DNA of 64,000 nucleotides from Sphingomonas insulae (GCF_010450875.1 NZ_CP048422.1:1891001-1955000); one strand, 5' to 3'; numbered from the stretch's first letter, positions 53,044 through 62,092 are shown. The notes: a model not told the origin generated them from the sequence alone. Numbers and translations are program-made.

Positions 53044-53402
53044 TCGGCATGGACCGCCACACCGGCAAGGCCATCGCCGGCACTGACCACCTGTTCCAGT
53101 CGATCGACGACATCCTGTCGACCCCCGTAGGCACGCGCGTCGGCCGTCGCGATTACGGTTCGCTCGTGCCCCGCCAGCTCGACCAGCCCAACAACCCGGC
53201 CGGGCGCCTGCGCGTCATTGCCGCTGCAGCGCTGGCGCTGATGCGCCAGGAGGGCCGCGCCCGGATCGCGCGGATCTCCCTCTCGCCCGGTGCCCAGCCG
53301 CATCAGGTCGTGCTGACCGTCACCGGTCGCCGCACTGACATCGCCGACAACCCCGCCTTTACCGCCTCGTCCACCATCCGCGCCCTCTCGGCGCTCGCCT
53401 GA
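53040..53402 (+). CDS. Baseplate protein gpW (gp25-like)
   Basis: A 120-residue lysozyme-like gp25/gpW wedge protein: HLFQSIDDILSTPVGTRVGRRDYGSLVPRQLDQP contains the conserved R-R-x-Y-G-S core. Starts on the gpV stop (ATGA). Confidence 0.94.
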   Translation: MIGMDRHTGKAIAGTDHLFQSIDDILSTPVGTRVGRRDYGSLVPRQLDQPNNPAGRLRVIAAAALALMRQEGRARIARISLSPGAQPHQVVLTVTGRRTDIADNPAFTASSTIRALSALA

Positions 53403-53413
53403 AAGGTCCACCC

Positions 53414-54586
53414 ATGAGCTTCCTGCACGGGATCAACGTCACCGAGGTGAAGAACACCAAGCGCGGCATCGCTACGATCGCCACCGCTGTCATCGGCCTG
53501 GTCGCAACCGCCCCCGACGCCGTCGCTGGCGCCTTCCCGCTCGACACGGCGGTTAAGGTCGACAATCTCGACGACGCCATCACCAAGGCCGGCGCAGGGG
53601 GCACACTGCGTGCAGCATTGCGCGCTATCGCCGGACAGGTGACCGCCCCCGTCGTCGTCGTGCGTGTGGCGCCCGGTGCCAACGCCGATGCGACGGCAAC
53701 CGCCTTGGTCGGCGCCGACGTCGCCGGCGTTAAGACGGGCATGCAGGCGCTGCTGACCGCGTCCGCGCAGCTCGATCTGCATCCCCGGATCATCGGCGCG
53801 CCGGGCCTCGAAAGTGAAAAGGTGACCAAGGGATTGGCTGCGGTCGGCAAGAAGCTGCGGGCGCACGTCTACGCACAGGCGCTTGGCCTCGACCGCGGCG
53901 AGGCGATCACGCACCGCGGCCTGTTCGCCGACGCGCGCGAACTGACCCTGCTGTGGCCAGGGGTGACCGCGCCCTATGGCGCCGACGGCGCCAGCATCCC
54001 CGTGCCGATCGCGGCGGTCGCCATGGGCGCGCGCGCCGCGATCGACCAGACGCAGGGCTGGCACAAGACGCTGTCGAATGTCGATCTCGCCGACATCGAC
54101 GGGCTGACCGCAGACGTCGCGTCCGACATTCAGGATCCCGACTGCGACGCCAACGTGTTGAATGCCTCGGGCCTGGTGACCGTCGTTCGCATGGGCGGCG
54201 CCCTGCGCTTCTGGGGCAACCGTACCTGCGCCGCGGCGGACAGCGATTTCGTCTTCGAAAGCGCCGCCCGCACGCAACAGATCCTCGCCGATACCGTCGC
54301 GCTGGGCCTGATCTGGGCAATTGACAAGCCGCTGCGCCCCAGCCTTGCCAAGGACATCGCCGAGCAGATCAACGAGAAATTCCGTGTCGAGACCCGCGCC
54401 GGCCGCCTGATGGGTGCTGTCGCCGTCTTCGACGCCAGCCGTAACCCCGACGCCAGCCTGAAGGCCGGGAAACTCGTGATCGGCTTCCGGTACACGCCCG
54501 TACCACCGCTCGAAGCGCTCTTCCTCGAGCAGGAGATCAGCGACGAATTCCTCGCCGACTTCACGTCGCTCGTCGTCGCGGCCTGA
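53414..54586 (+). CDS. Contractile tail sheath protein gpFI
   Basis: A 390-residue sheath subunit: FLHGINVTEVKNTKRGIATIATAVIGLVATAPDA at the N-terminus, PRIIGAPGLESEKVTKGL, FWGNRTCAAADSDFVFESAARTQQIL and the C-terminal IGFRYTPVPPLEALFLEQEISDEF. The sheath contracts on injection. Family length. Confidence 0.96.
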   Translation: MSFLHGINVTEVKNTKRGIATIATAVIGLVATAPDAVAGAFPLDTAVKVDNLDDAITKAGAGGTLRAALRAIAGQVTAPVVVVRVAPGANADATATALVGADVAGVKTGMQALLTASAQLDLHPRIIGAPGLESEKVTKGLAAVGKKLRAHVYAQALGLDRGEAITHRGLFADARELTLLWPGVTAPYGADGASIPVPIAAVAMGARAAIDQTQGWHKTLSNVDLADIDGLTADVASDIQDPDCDANVLNASGLVTVVRMGGALRFWGNRTCAAADSDFVFESAARTQQILADTVALGLIWAIDKPLRPSLAKDIAEQINEKFRVETRAGRLMGAVAVFDASRNPDASLKAGKLVIGFRYTPVPPLEALFLEQEISDEFLADFTSLVVAA

Positions 54587-54627
54587 TCGCGCCCGCCACC
54601 CCACCGACACTCCCAAGGACCGCCGCC

Positions 54628-55137
54628 ATGTCGATCGCCCCCAAGCTCAAGCAGATGATGATGTTCAACGACGGCGATGCCTTTATCGGCGAAACCGTCT
54701 CGGTCACGCCCCCCAAGCTTGTCCGTAAGCTGGAGGAATACCGCGCCGGCGGCATGAGCCGGCCGGTAAAGGTCGACATGGGCGGCGAGCCGCTGGAAAT
54801 GGAAGCGGTCTACGGCGGCCCCATGCGCGCCGTCCTGCGTCAATACGGCCAGCTTAACCTGTCGGGCGTGCAGCAGCGCTTCGTCGGCTCGTTCATCGAC
54901 GACGACACCGGTCAGCCCGTCGTGATCGAGATCGTCACCCGCGGCCGGCACGAAGAGATCGACATGGGCGAGATGAAGCCCGGCGAAGATAGCGAATTCA
55001 AGGTCAAGAGTCAGCTCGTCTACTTCAAGCTCTCGTGGAACGGCGTCGTCGAGATCGAGATCGACGTCCTCGGCATGATCGAGATCGTCGGTGGGGTCGA
55101 CCTGATGGCGCCGCATCGCGCCGCCCTGGGCCTTTGA
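54628..55137 (+). CDS. Tail tube protein gpFII
   Basis: A 169-residue P2 FII-type tube protein: MMMFNDGDAFIGETVSVTPPKLVRKLEEYRAGGM, EAVYGGPMRAVLRQYGQ and VVEIEIDVLGMIEIVGGVDLMA are diagnostic. Forms the inner DNA channel of the tail. Confidence 0.95.
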   Translation: MSIAPKLKQMMMFNDGDAFIGETVSVTPPKLVRKLEEYRAGGMSRPVKVDMGGEPLEMEAVYGGPMRAVLRQYGQLNLSGVQQRFVGSFIDDDTGQPVVIEIVTRGRHEEIDMGEMKPGEDSEFKVKSQLVYFKLSWNGVVEIEIDVLGMIEIVGGVDLMAPHRAALGL

Positions 55138-55143
55138 CGTAAG

Positions 55144-55161
55144 GGGCGCCCTCCGGCGCCC
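55144..55161 (+). terminator. Hairpin after the tail tube gene
   Basis: GGGCGCC-CTCC-GGCGCCC is a perfect 7-bp stem immediately after the FII stop, without a T-tract. Partial termination here would keep tube and sheath transcripts more abundant than E-T-U-D. Confidence 0.5.
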
Positions 55162-55217
55162 GCGCCGCAAACCCGCCGTCCTCCACCGCCCTCAGCTTCC
55201 CCGATAGGATTTTCACG

Positions 55218-55553
55218 ATGAGCGACCAGACCGACATGCCGACCCCTGTTGCCCCCGGCGACTTCACCCTCGAACACGACATCGTCGTCAACGGCAAGGT
55301 AGAATTGCCCGCGGGCACGACGATCCACGTGCGCAAGCCTATGGGTGGGGAGCTCCGCGGCGCCAATCTCGGTGGCCTCGTCCGCATGGATTACAACCAG
55401 GTCGCAATGGTCGCCCCCCGCGTCACCAGCCCGATCCTGCACGCGCACCTGTTCGAAGTGATGGATCCCGCCGACGTGACCCAATTCGCCGGGATCATCG
55501 TCGATTTTTTGCTGCCGACGTCGACGAAGGATGCGCTCTCCCAGAGCGCGTAG
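55218..55553 (+). CDS. Tail assembly protein gpE
   Basis: A 111-residue P2 gpE-type chaperone for tail assembly: DIVVNGKVELPAGTTIHVRKPMGGELRGANLGGL and the C-terminal MDPADVTQFAGIIVDFLL. Near its 3' end, codons 97-98 form T TTT TTG, where -1 slippage produces the longer E+E' protein. Binds tape measure in analogy with lambda gpG/gpGT. Confidence 0.92.
   Translation: MSDQTDMPTPVAPGDFTLEHDIVVNGKVELPAGTTIHVRKPMGGELRGANLGGLVRMDYNQVAMVAPRVTSPILHAHLFEVMDPADVTQFAGIIVDFLLPTSTKDALSQSA
55505..55511 (+). other. Programmed -1 frameshift site between E and E'
   Basis: T TTT TTG lies exactly in frame with gpE (X XXY YYZ). The -1 frame stays open from 55511 through the E' ATG to the TAG at 55681, so slippage yields a 154-residue E+E' fusion. 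P2 uses the same device in its tail gene operon. Confidence 0.85.
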
Positions 55554-55561
55554 AAGAGCCG

Positions 55562-55681
55562 ATGGCGGATATCGCCTTCGTCTTCCACTGGCCCCCCGAC
55601 GTCATGGACGCGTTGTCCGTGTCCGACCTGATGCAATGGCGCGAGCGCGCGGCGCGCCGTCACAACCCGGAAGGGAAATAG
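55562..55681 (+). CDS. GpE' (tail assembly frameshift extension)
   Basis: A 39-residue segment, MADIAFVFHWPPDVMDALSV followed by SDLMQWRERAARRHNPEGK, matching the small P2-type GpE' family with its FHW and W-R-E-R-A marks. Probably translated mainly as the C-terminal part of E+E' by -1 frameshifting; separate initiation at this ATG is possible. Confidence 0.85.
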   Translation: MADIAFVFHWPPDVMDALSVSDLMQWRERAARRHNPEGK

Positions 55682-55682
55682 C

Positions 55683-58418
55683 GTGTCATCCGACCGCAAT
55701 CTGCGCATCCGCATGCTTCTGGAGGCCGGCGACCGCGTCACCGGCCCGCTGCGCGATATCGCCGGCGGGTCGACCAAGGCCGCGCAGGCGCTGAAACTGA
55801 CGCGCGATCGGCTGAAGGAGATCAAGCAGGCGCAGGGCGACATCGACGGCTTTCGCGGCCTGAAGGCCGGGCTGCAATCGACCAATACCCAGCTCGACGC
55901 ATCCAAGGCGCGTGTCGCCGAGCTGCGCGGGGAGATCGCCGCCACCGACAAGCCGACGCAGGCGCTGACCCGCGCGCTCGCCAAGGCCGAACGCGAGGTG
56001 ACGACGCTGGAGGCGACCGAACGGCGCCAGACGCAGGCGTTGAGCGAAATGGGGCTGAAGCTCCACACCGCCGGCATCGACACAGAGGATCTGGCGCGTC
56101 ACCAGCGCCGCCTGCGTACCGAGGCCGTTCAGACCAACCGCGAGATCGCCGAACAGGAACGCCGCGTCGGCCAGCTCGCCGATCGCGAGCGCCGCATGGC
56201 GGCCGGCCGCGCCCGCTTCGCCAAGATCCAGGGCATGGCGACCGGCCTTGCCGCCGGCGGTGCCGCCGCGATCGGGACCGGCATGGCGATGGCCGCACCG
56301 CTGATCGGCAGCATCAAAGCCGCGCAGGAATACGAATCGGTCATGACCGATATCGGCCAGAAGGCCGATCTGTCGCGTGTCCAGGCGACCGCCCTGGGCA
56401 AGAACCTGCTCATCTCGGCCAAGGCCGCAAACCAGATGCCGGCGGACATGCAGGCCGGCGTCGACGCGCTCGCCGGGCTAGGCGCCAAGGTGCCCGACGC
56501 GGTCAAGATGATGACGCCGATCGGCCGAGCCGCCACGGCGTACAAGGCCGAGATCGCGGACCTGTCGAACGCTGCTTATGCGGCGACCGACAATTTGAAG
56601 GTGCCCGTATCGCAAACGCAGCGCATCATCGACATCATGGCGTCGGCCGGGAAATCGGGCGCATTCGAGATCAAAGACATGGCGCAATATTTTCCGGCGC
56701 TGACCGCAGCCTATCAGGGGTTGGGGCAGACCGGTACAGGCGCCGTGGCGGATCTCGCCGCGGGCCTTCAGATCGCGCGCAAGGGCGCCGGAGATGCGGC
56801 CAGCGCCGGCACCAACCTCGCCAACATCCTGCAGAAAATCGCCTCGCCCGCCACCAACAAGGCGTTCGAGAAGATGGGCGTGGATCTGCCCGCCGCGCTG
56901 AAGAAGGCGTATGCGGAGGGCAAGACACCGCTGGAGGCCATCGCCGAGCTGACCAACAAGACGCTGAAGGGCGATTTGTCGAAACTCGGCTACCTATTCG
57001 AAGACGCACAGGTGCAGCAGGGCCTGCGACCGCTGATCCAGAACATGGACGAATATCGCCGCATACGCGCCGAGGCGTCGAAGGCGGACGGCACGACCGA
57101 TCGCGACTTCGCCGAGCGCATGAAGGATTCGGCCGAGCAGACCAAGCAGCTCAAGATCAACGCGACGACGCTGGCGATCACCCTGGGCGCGCAGCTCCTG
57201 CCCACCGTCAATGCCGTCGCCACCAAGGCGAACGCCTTCGCAACGTGGATCGGCGACGTCGCCAACCGCTATCCGAACGCCACCAAGGCCATCGCGATCG
57301 GTGCCGCCGCGTTCGCAGCGCTCTTCCTCGTCCTGGGCGGCGGGGCGATCGTCATCGCCGGCTTGGTGGCGCCGTTCGCGGCTTTGTCCTTCGCGGCCGG
57401 CGCGCTCAACATCGCCATGCTGCCCCTGATCGGCATCACGCTGGGCGTCGTCGCCGGCGTCGTCGCGATCGGTGCCGCGGCGTACCTCATCTATCAGAAT
57501 TGGGGCGCCATCGGCGGCTTCTTCTCCGATATGTGGACCGGCATCGTCTCGCGGTTCACTGGCGCCGCCAGCGCGGTGACCGGCATCTTTCGCGGACTCT
57601 GGTCGGGCGTGAAGTCGATCTTCTCGATGAGCCTGCTCGACATCTATAAGAATCTGTTTTTCTTCACCGGCTATGCGCTCGGCACGCTGTTCCGGTTCGG
57701 CACGATTGCTTACAACTGGCTAACCGGAACGTTGCCTGGGCTATTGTCGTCCGGCTGGAGCGCTGCATGGGCGATGCTCACCGGCGCGATCAGCGCGTCA
57801 TGGAATTGGCTGACAACCCGATTCCCGGCGATGCTGGCGAGCGGGTGGAACATCGCCTGGGCGAGTTTCAAAGGCGCGATGCGCGCCGCGTTTATTACGT
57901 TGCCTGCGATGTTCTTCGACTTCGGCGTGATGATTATCCAGGGGCTTTGGAACGGCATCAAGAGCGCGCCCGGCCGGCTATGGAATGCCGGCGTAGCCAT
58001 GGCGCGCGCGCTGTCGGGCGGCTTCAAGAAGGCGAATGAAATTCAGTCGCCCAGCCGCGTTTTCATGCGGCTTGGCGGCCATGTCGTCGACGGCCTCACC
58101 AACGGCCTCGCGCGCCAGGAGGACGAGCCGGTGCGGCGCATGGACAGCCTCTCGAACCGCCTGTCCAAGGCAATCGTAACGGGCAGCGCGATCCCGGCAC
58201 TGGCAATGGGCGCGGTTCCCGCCGGTGCCACCACCGCTTCGCCGGCCGGCGCGGCGCCGGCGGCACGAACGTACAACATTACGATCAATCAGCTTCCAGG
58301 GCAGGACGGGCCGGCGTTGGCGCGCGCCGTTGCCGACGAGCTGGACCGCCGTGAGCGCGAGGCGGCGGCCCGCACACGATCCTCCTACGCCGACCCGGTC
58401 GATTGGGAGACCGTGTAA
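55683..58418 (+). CDS. Tail tape measure protein gpT
   Basis: A 911-residue tape measure that fixes tail length. The N-terminal 180 residues are coiled coil (KLTRDRLKEIKQAQGDIDGF, AKAEREVTTLEATERRQTQAL). A TP901/P2-type core follows (AAQEYESVMTDIGQKADLSRVQATALGKNL, ATDNLKVPVSQTQRIIDIMA), then hydrophobic helices around residues 540-600 and Trp-rich repeats (LLSSGWSAAWAMLTGAIS, MLASGWNIAWASFKGAM). The C-terminal SPSRVFMRLGGHVVDGL is family-typical. GTG start directly after E'. Confidence 0.93.
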   Translation: MSSDRNLRIRMLLEAGDRVTGPLRDIAGGSTKAAQALKLTRDRLKEIKQAQGDIDGFRGLKAGLQSTNTQLDASKARVAELRGEIAATDKPTQALTRALAKAEREVTTLEATERRQTQALSEMGLKLHTAGIDTEDLARHQRRLRTEAVQTNREIAEQERRVGQLADRERRMAAGRARFAKIQGMATGLAAGGAAAIGTGMAMAAPLIGSIKAAQEYESVMTDIGQKADLSRVQATALGKNLLISAKAANQMPADMQAGVDALAGLGAKVPDAVKMMTPIGRAATAYKAEIADLSNAAYAATDNLKVPVSQTQRIIDIMASAGKSGAFEIKDMAQYFPALTAAYQGLGQTGTGAVADLAAGLQIARKGAGDAASAGTNLANILQKIASPATNKAFEKMGVDLPAALKKAYAEGKTPLEAIAELTNKTLKGDLSKLGYLFEDAQVQQGLRPLIQNMDEYRRIRAEASKADGTTDRDFAERMKDSAEQTKQLKINATTLAITLGAQLLPTVNAVATKANAFATWIGDVANRYPNATKAIAIGAAAFAALFLVLGGGAIVIAGLVAPFAALSFAAGALNIAMLPLIGITLGVVAGVVAIGAAAYLIYQNWGAIGGFFSDMWTGIVSRFTGAASAVTGIFRGLWSGVKSIFSMSLLDIYKNLFFFTGYALGTLFRFGTIAYNWLTGTLPGLLSSGWSAAWAMLTGAISASWNWLTTRFPAMLASGWNIAWASFKGAMRAAFITLPAMFFDFGVMIIQGLWNGIKSAPGRLWNAGVAMARALSGGFKKANEIQSPSRVFMRLGGHVVDGLTNGLARQEDEPVRRMDSLSNRLSKAIVTGSAIPALAMGAVPAGATTASPAGAAPAARTYNITINQLPGQDGPALARAVADELDRREREAAARTRSSYADPVDWETV

Positions 58419-58804
58419 TGCTGCTCGCGCTTGGTATGTTCGTCTTTTCGATCGACACGCTGGCATTCGACGATCTCAATCGGCGGGCGAACTGGCGCCA
58501 CGCCACCTCAACCCGCGTCGGCACGCGCGACGCCACGCAATTCACTGGCCCCGGCGAAGAGACGATCTCGCTGCCCGGCTCGGTATTCCATGAGATCGCG
58601 GACGGCAGCGTGTCGATCGACGAACTGCGCGCCATGGCGAACACCGGCGACGCCTGGTCGTTGGTCGACGGGCGGGGTTACGTCTATGGCGCGTTCGTCA
58701 TCACCGGCATCGACGATCGCGGCAAGGGGTTCTTTCCGGACGGTACGCCCCGTCAGATCGACTTCTCGATCGAGCTGCTGCGCGTCGATCACGACGACGC
58801 ATGA
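58418..58804 (+). CDS. Tail protein gpU
   Basis: A 128-residue P2 gpU homologue: MLLALGMFVFSIDTLAFDDLNRRANWRHA and RQIDFSIELLRVDHDD. Acts in tail tip/baseplate assembly. The ATG overlaps the T stop (TAATG). Confidence 0.93.
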   Translation: MLLALGMFVFSIDTLAFDDLNRRANWRHATSTRVGTRDATQFTGPGEETISLPGSVFHEIADGSVSIDELRAMANTGDAWSLVDGRGYVYGAFVITGIDDRGKGFFPDGTPRQIDFSIELLRVDHDDA

Positions 58805-59835
58805 TCGCGAACATTCCCGCCATCCGCGTTCTGGTCGACGGCAAGGATATCACGCCGATGCTCGTCGGTAAGATACCGCAGCCGCACGGCCGCCCGCCGC
58901 GCTCGCGCCTCATCAGCCTCGGAATAACCGAAAAGCGGGGCGGGGAGGCCGACCAGCTCGACCTAGTGATCGACGATACCGACGGCGCCGTGCCGCTGCC
59001 ACGCGATGGCGCGCGGATCCACGTCTGGCTGGGATGGAAGCAGGGCAGCGACGTGACCGCGGGGCTGGTCGACAAGGGTTGGTTCATCGTCGACGAGGCG
59101 AACCATGCCGGTCCGCCCGACCTCATCACCGTCCGCGCCCGGGCGGCCGACTTCACCGGCGACATCAAGACGCGGCGCGAACAGGGCTGGCACGATACGA
59201 CGCTCGGCGCCATCGTGTCGGAGATCGCCGGCCGTAACCGCCTGACGGCGCGATGCGCGCCCGCCCTCGCCGGCATCGCGGTCACGGCAAAGGCCCAGAC
59301 CGGCGAAAGCGACCTCGCCTTCATCGCCCGGATCGGCCGCGAACATGGCGCCGTCGCCAAAGTTGTACGCGACGTCTTGGTCGTCTCGCCGATATCCGCC
59401 GGCGTGACGCCCACCGGGAAGTCGCTGGCTACCGTCACCATCGCCCGCCGCGACGGCGACAGCCACCAATTCAGCCGTCAAAAGCGCGAGGACGTGCCTG
59501 GCGTCACCGCGACATGGCACGATCGCGCCTCGGGCAAGCGACAGGAATTCGTCGCTGGCAAGAAGGATGGCGCCAAGCGCATCCGCAAGGTGTTCGGCAA
59601 CGAGCAGGACGCGGCCACCGCCGCCAACGCCGCCAAGGCGCGCGCCGGCCGCGAGCCTGTCTCACTGACCCTGACGCTCGCGCTCGGGCGGCCGGACGTC
59701 CACCCGGAAACGAAAGCCACGGTCACGGGGTATAAGGCGGTAATCGACGCGGTGGCGTGGCTCGTCGCCGAGGTGACGCACACCTACGGCGACCGGGGAT
59801 ATACGACAGGGCTTAGGTTAGAAGCGGCGAATTGA
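58801..59835 (+). CDS. Late control protein / baseplate hub gpD
   Basis: A 344-residue P2 gpD homologue (phage late control D): IRVLVDGKDITPML, LDLVIDDTDGAVPLPRDGARIHVWLGW, ARAADFTGDIKTRREQGWHDTTLGAIVSEIAGRN and the C-terminal WLVAEVTHTYGDRGYTTGLRLE. Together with gpV it builds the baseplate centre. Its last 23 bases overlap the convergent vsr gene. Confidence 0.94.
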   Translation: MIANIPAIRVLVDGKDITPMLVGKIPQPHGRPPRSRLISLGITEKRGGEADQLDLVIDDTDGAVPLPRDGARIHVWLGWKQGSDVTAGLVDKGWFIVDEANHAGPPDLITVRARAADFTGDIKTRREQGWHDTTLGAIVSEIAGRNRLTARCAPALAGIAVTAKAQTGESDLAFIARIGREHGAVAKVVRDVLVVSPISAGVTPTGKSLATVTIARRDGDSHQFSRQKREDVPGVTATWHDRASGKRQEFVAGKKDGAKRIRKVFGNEQDAATAANAAKARAGREPVSLTLTLALGRPDVHPETKATVTGYKAVIDAVAWLVAEVTHTYGDRGYTTGLRLEAAN

Positions 59836-60268
59836 TCGCCCTTTCGTCCCCACCGGTTATCATCGAATTGAGCTTTGTCTTAAGACACTCGGTGTCCCTT
59901 GTTTCACACTCCCATACGATCACGACGTTCCAACCCTTAGTGCGTAAGGCGTCCTCGTTACGCTGATCTCGGGAAACGTTAGCTGCGAATTTATCCTGCC
60001 AGAAATCCACCCTCGTTTTGGGCATGCTGGCTTTTTTACAATTCGAGTGCCGATGCCAAAAACAACCGTGTACGAATATGGCTGTCTTATATTTAGGCAT
60101 TACAATATCAGGGCGACCAGGAAGATCGCCACGATGCAGTCTAAATCGATAACCGAGGCTGTGCAGCGCCCTCCTGACTGCTATTTCCGGCTTCGTGTCC
60201 TTTCCTTTGACCTGCGCCATAAGGCGAGATCGCTGCGGACTAACGTCAGCGCGCTTCGCAGTATTCAC
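59813..60268 (-). CDS. vsr: Very short patch repair endonuclease Vsr
   Basis: A 151-residue Vsr-family nuclease. SRLMAQVKGKDTKPEIAVRRALHSLGYRFRLH, LPGRPDIVMPKYKTAIFVHGCFWHRH and the late GWNVVIVWECE are the family signature with the catalytic Asp, His and zinc ligands. Vsr normally nicks T:G mismatches arising from 5-methylcytosine deamination, which fits the adjacent C5-methyltransferase. GTG start shares one base with the dcm stop (TAGTG). It may alternatively serve as the restriction nuclease of the operon, since no other endonuclease is present. Confidence 0.93.
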   Translation of the reverse strand: MNTAKRADVSPQRSRLMAQVKGKDTKPEIAVRRALHSLGYRFRLHRGDLPGRPDIVMPKYKTAIFVHGCFWHRHSNCKKASMPKTRVDFWQDKFAANVSRDQRNEDALRTKGWNVVIVWECETRDTECLKTKLNSMITGGDERAINSPLLT

Positions 60269-61368
60269 TAAGCTGGATACGCCGCTAAGTGGCGGCGGAC
60301 TGAGCGTGCTATCACTCGACCCAAGGCAACTGGAACTGCATTGCCGATCAGTCGGCCGACGCTTCGCATATTGACCCTGTCACCCGGTCGGACGAATTCA
60401 TAGTCGCGAGGAAACGACTGCAGCATCGCACCCTCTCTTAGCGAAAGGGCGCGATCCTGTTCGGGATGACCGAACCGGCCGTTGCCGAAACCGTAGAATA
60501 GCGTTGTCATCGTCGGTGAAGGATCGTTCCAGGTCATGCGCCCATATACCGATCGGTACGTGCTACCCGATGCCGAACGGTGACAATCAGCAACCAGATC
60601 CTCTTCCCAGTCCGCCCAACTTCCGCCCGGCCGAGACGCGCGAATTCGCCTCAGATTGAGTTCCGAAAGCTTCGCTGATCTATGCAGTGGATCGCACGCA
60701 TCCACGCCACCTGCGGCAAGAGGCGGCAGATCGCCAATTTCGTCGCGTACCGAGCGGGCTTGAGCGAGAACCTCCGGTTGCTCCAGCTCGATCTTGCCGA
60801 GTTTCGACGCAAGCACAACCAAGCGATTACGCTTTTGCGGCAGCCCGTATTGAACCATTGGAACTATCCCTCGGAAAACATGATAGTTCTTGGCTTTCAA
60901 GCGCGCTTCGAAGTCACCTAAGAGTCTTCCTCCGTCGAAGTCGGCAAGCTTTGGAACGTTCTCCATTGAAACGACGTCCGGTTCGCATTCCGCAATCAGT
61001 CGAGAGAATTTTTCAACTAGCGCGTACTTGGCTTTCCCGCGTCCCTTTTGATTATAAGTCGAAAACGGTTGGCACGGCGCACATCCAACCAGCACCCGGC
61101 GACCGGATTCCGGGTACAATGAGCACAGGTCATTGGCTGTCAGCTCGTCCACGTCTCTCCTGATGAAACGAGACGCGTTGTTGTACTCGAAAGCGTACTC
61201 GCATGCCGGATCCAAGTCGATGCCCGCTGCAATGGAAAAGCCCTCATTGCGAAAGCCATGGGCAAGCCCACCCGCCCCGCAAAACAGATCGACCACCGAT
61301 GCCACCGCAGGCAAGGCAGGGCGAGGGGGCTCAGCGGAATTCGTTGGCGCAACCATAAGCCGATCCAT
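60268..61368 (-). CDS. C5-cytosine DNA methyltransferase
   Basis: A 366-residue Dcm-type enzyme: motif I VVDLFCGAGGLAHGF, motif IV GCAPCQPFSTY with the catalytic Cys, motif VI ENVPKL, motif VIII QKRNRLVVLA, a target-recognition region (about residues 210-310) and motif X RLIGNAVPVAL. The recognition sequence cannot be predicted. ATG 61368 begins eight bases after the upstream gene's stop; ATG 61356 is an alternative. Confidence 0.93.
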   Translation of the reverse strand: MDRLMVAPTNSAEPPRPALPAVASVVDLFCGAGGLAHGFRNEGFSIAAGIDLDPACEYAFEYNNASRFIRRDVDELTANDLCSLYPESGRRVLVGCAPCQPFSTYNQKGRGKAKYALVEKFSRLIAECEPDVVSMENVPKLADFDGGRLLGDFEARLKAKNYHVFRGIVPMVQYGLPQKRNRLVVLASKLGKIELEQPEVLAQARSVRDEIGDLPPLAAGGVDACDPLHRSAKLSELNLRRIRASRPGGSWADWEEDLVADCHRSASGSTYRSVYGRMTWNDPSPTMTTLFYGFGNGRFGHPEQDRALSLREGAMLQSFPRDYEFVRPGDRVNMRSVGRLIGNAVPVALGRVIARSVRRHLAAYPA

Positions 61369-61376
61369 TGCCGTGG

Positions 61377-62084
61377 TCAGGGATTCAACACAAGGCCGGT
61401 GGCCTCCTTGATGCCGTTGGTGACGTAGGCGTTTCGCTTGGCGCGGGAGTCGTTTTGAAGGTCCGCGACGATCTCGTCCATCACGTCTCGCCCCAAGATG
61501 GTCAGCACGAGGGTTAATAGCAAGCCGCACACGGTTGAGCTGCCGAGCGGGAACGTCGGACCTTTCGTGGAGCGCGGGAGTGCGCACGCGATCGGCACCC
61601 GATCAGGGGTCATGGAGTCGATCGGTTGAGCGTGATGAAACCGATGCTCGCGGCCTTGCCAACTCGGCGTTTCAAAACGGTAGCCCCAAAATTGCGGGAC
61701 ATGACCCTTCGGCGTGGTTTCCCCAGCGACCGAATGCCGGCCACCCAAGCGAAACATGCCGTAGAGAAAATGCGCCTCCGGTTGCCCCTCGAGGCGCCAG
61801 CTGCACCACAGAAACGAGTAGCCGTCATTGGTATAGCGGCTTGGTTCCAGCTCGATGAAATGATTGTCGGGAAATTGCTTGTTTAAGGAGCCTTTTTGAA
61901 GGTCGGCAAGCTCACGCTGACCCAGTCTGGCGTACTGATCGACGATCCGCCTCAGCTCGCCCGACTTTGGCTCATCTTTGGCGTGTTCCCCCGGAACCAT
62001 ACCTAGGTTGCGCCGATTCGTTTCGCCACCTCGCTGCGCGAGCTTCTGTAGGATGATTACCAGTCCCCTCGCTTCTTCCTCCAT
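61377..62084 (-). CDS. Unrecognised protein between receiver-domain and methyltransferase genes
   Basis: A 235-residue protein of no family I know. N-terminal helical part (EEEARGLVIILQKLAQRGGETNRRN, SGELRRIVDQYARLGQRELADLQ), a central beta-rich, aromatic domain (FIELEPSRYTNDGYSFLWCSWRLEG, HFLYGMFRLGG, QFWGYRFETPSWQGREHRFHHAQP) and a C-terminal hydrophobic helix (TVCGLLLTLVLTILGRDVMD) before a charged end. The helix could be a membrane anchor or a buried helix. Eight-base gaps on both sides place it firmly in the operon. ATG 62084 is chosen; the frame upstream of it is shadow. Confidence 0.75.
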   Translation of the reverse strand: MEEEARGLVIILQKLAQRGGETNRRNLGMVPGEHAKDEPKSGELRRIVDQYARLGQRELADLQKGSLNKQFPDNHFIELEPSRYTNDGYSFLWCSWRLEGQPEAHFLYGMFRLGGRHSVAGETTPKGHVPQFWGYRFETPSWQGREHRFHHAQPIDSMTPDRVPIACALPRSTKGPTFPLGSSTVCGLLLTLVLTILGRDVMDEIVADLQNDSRAKRNAYVTNGIKEATGLVLNP

Positions 62085-62092
62085 GGCCAGAC

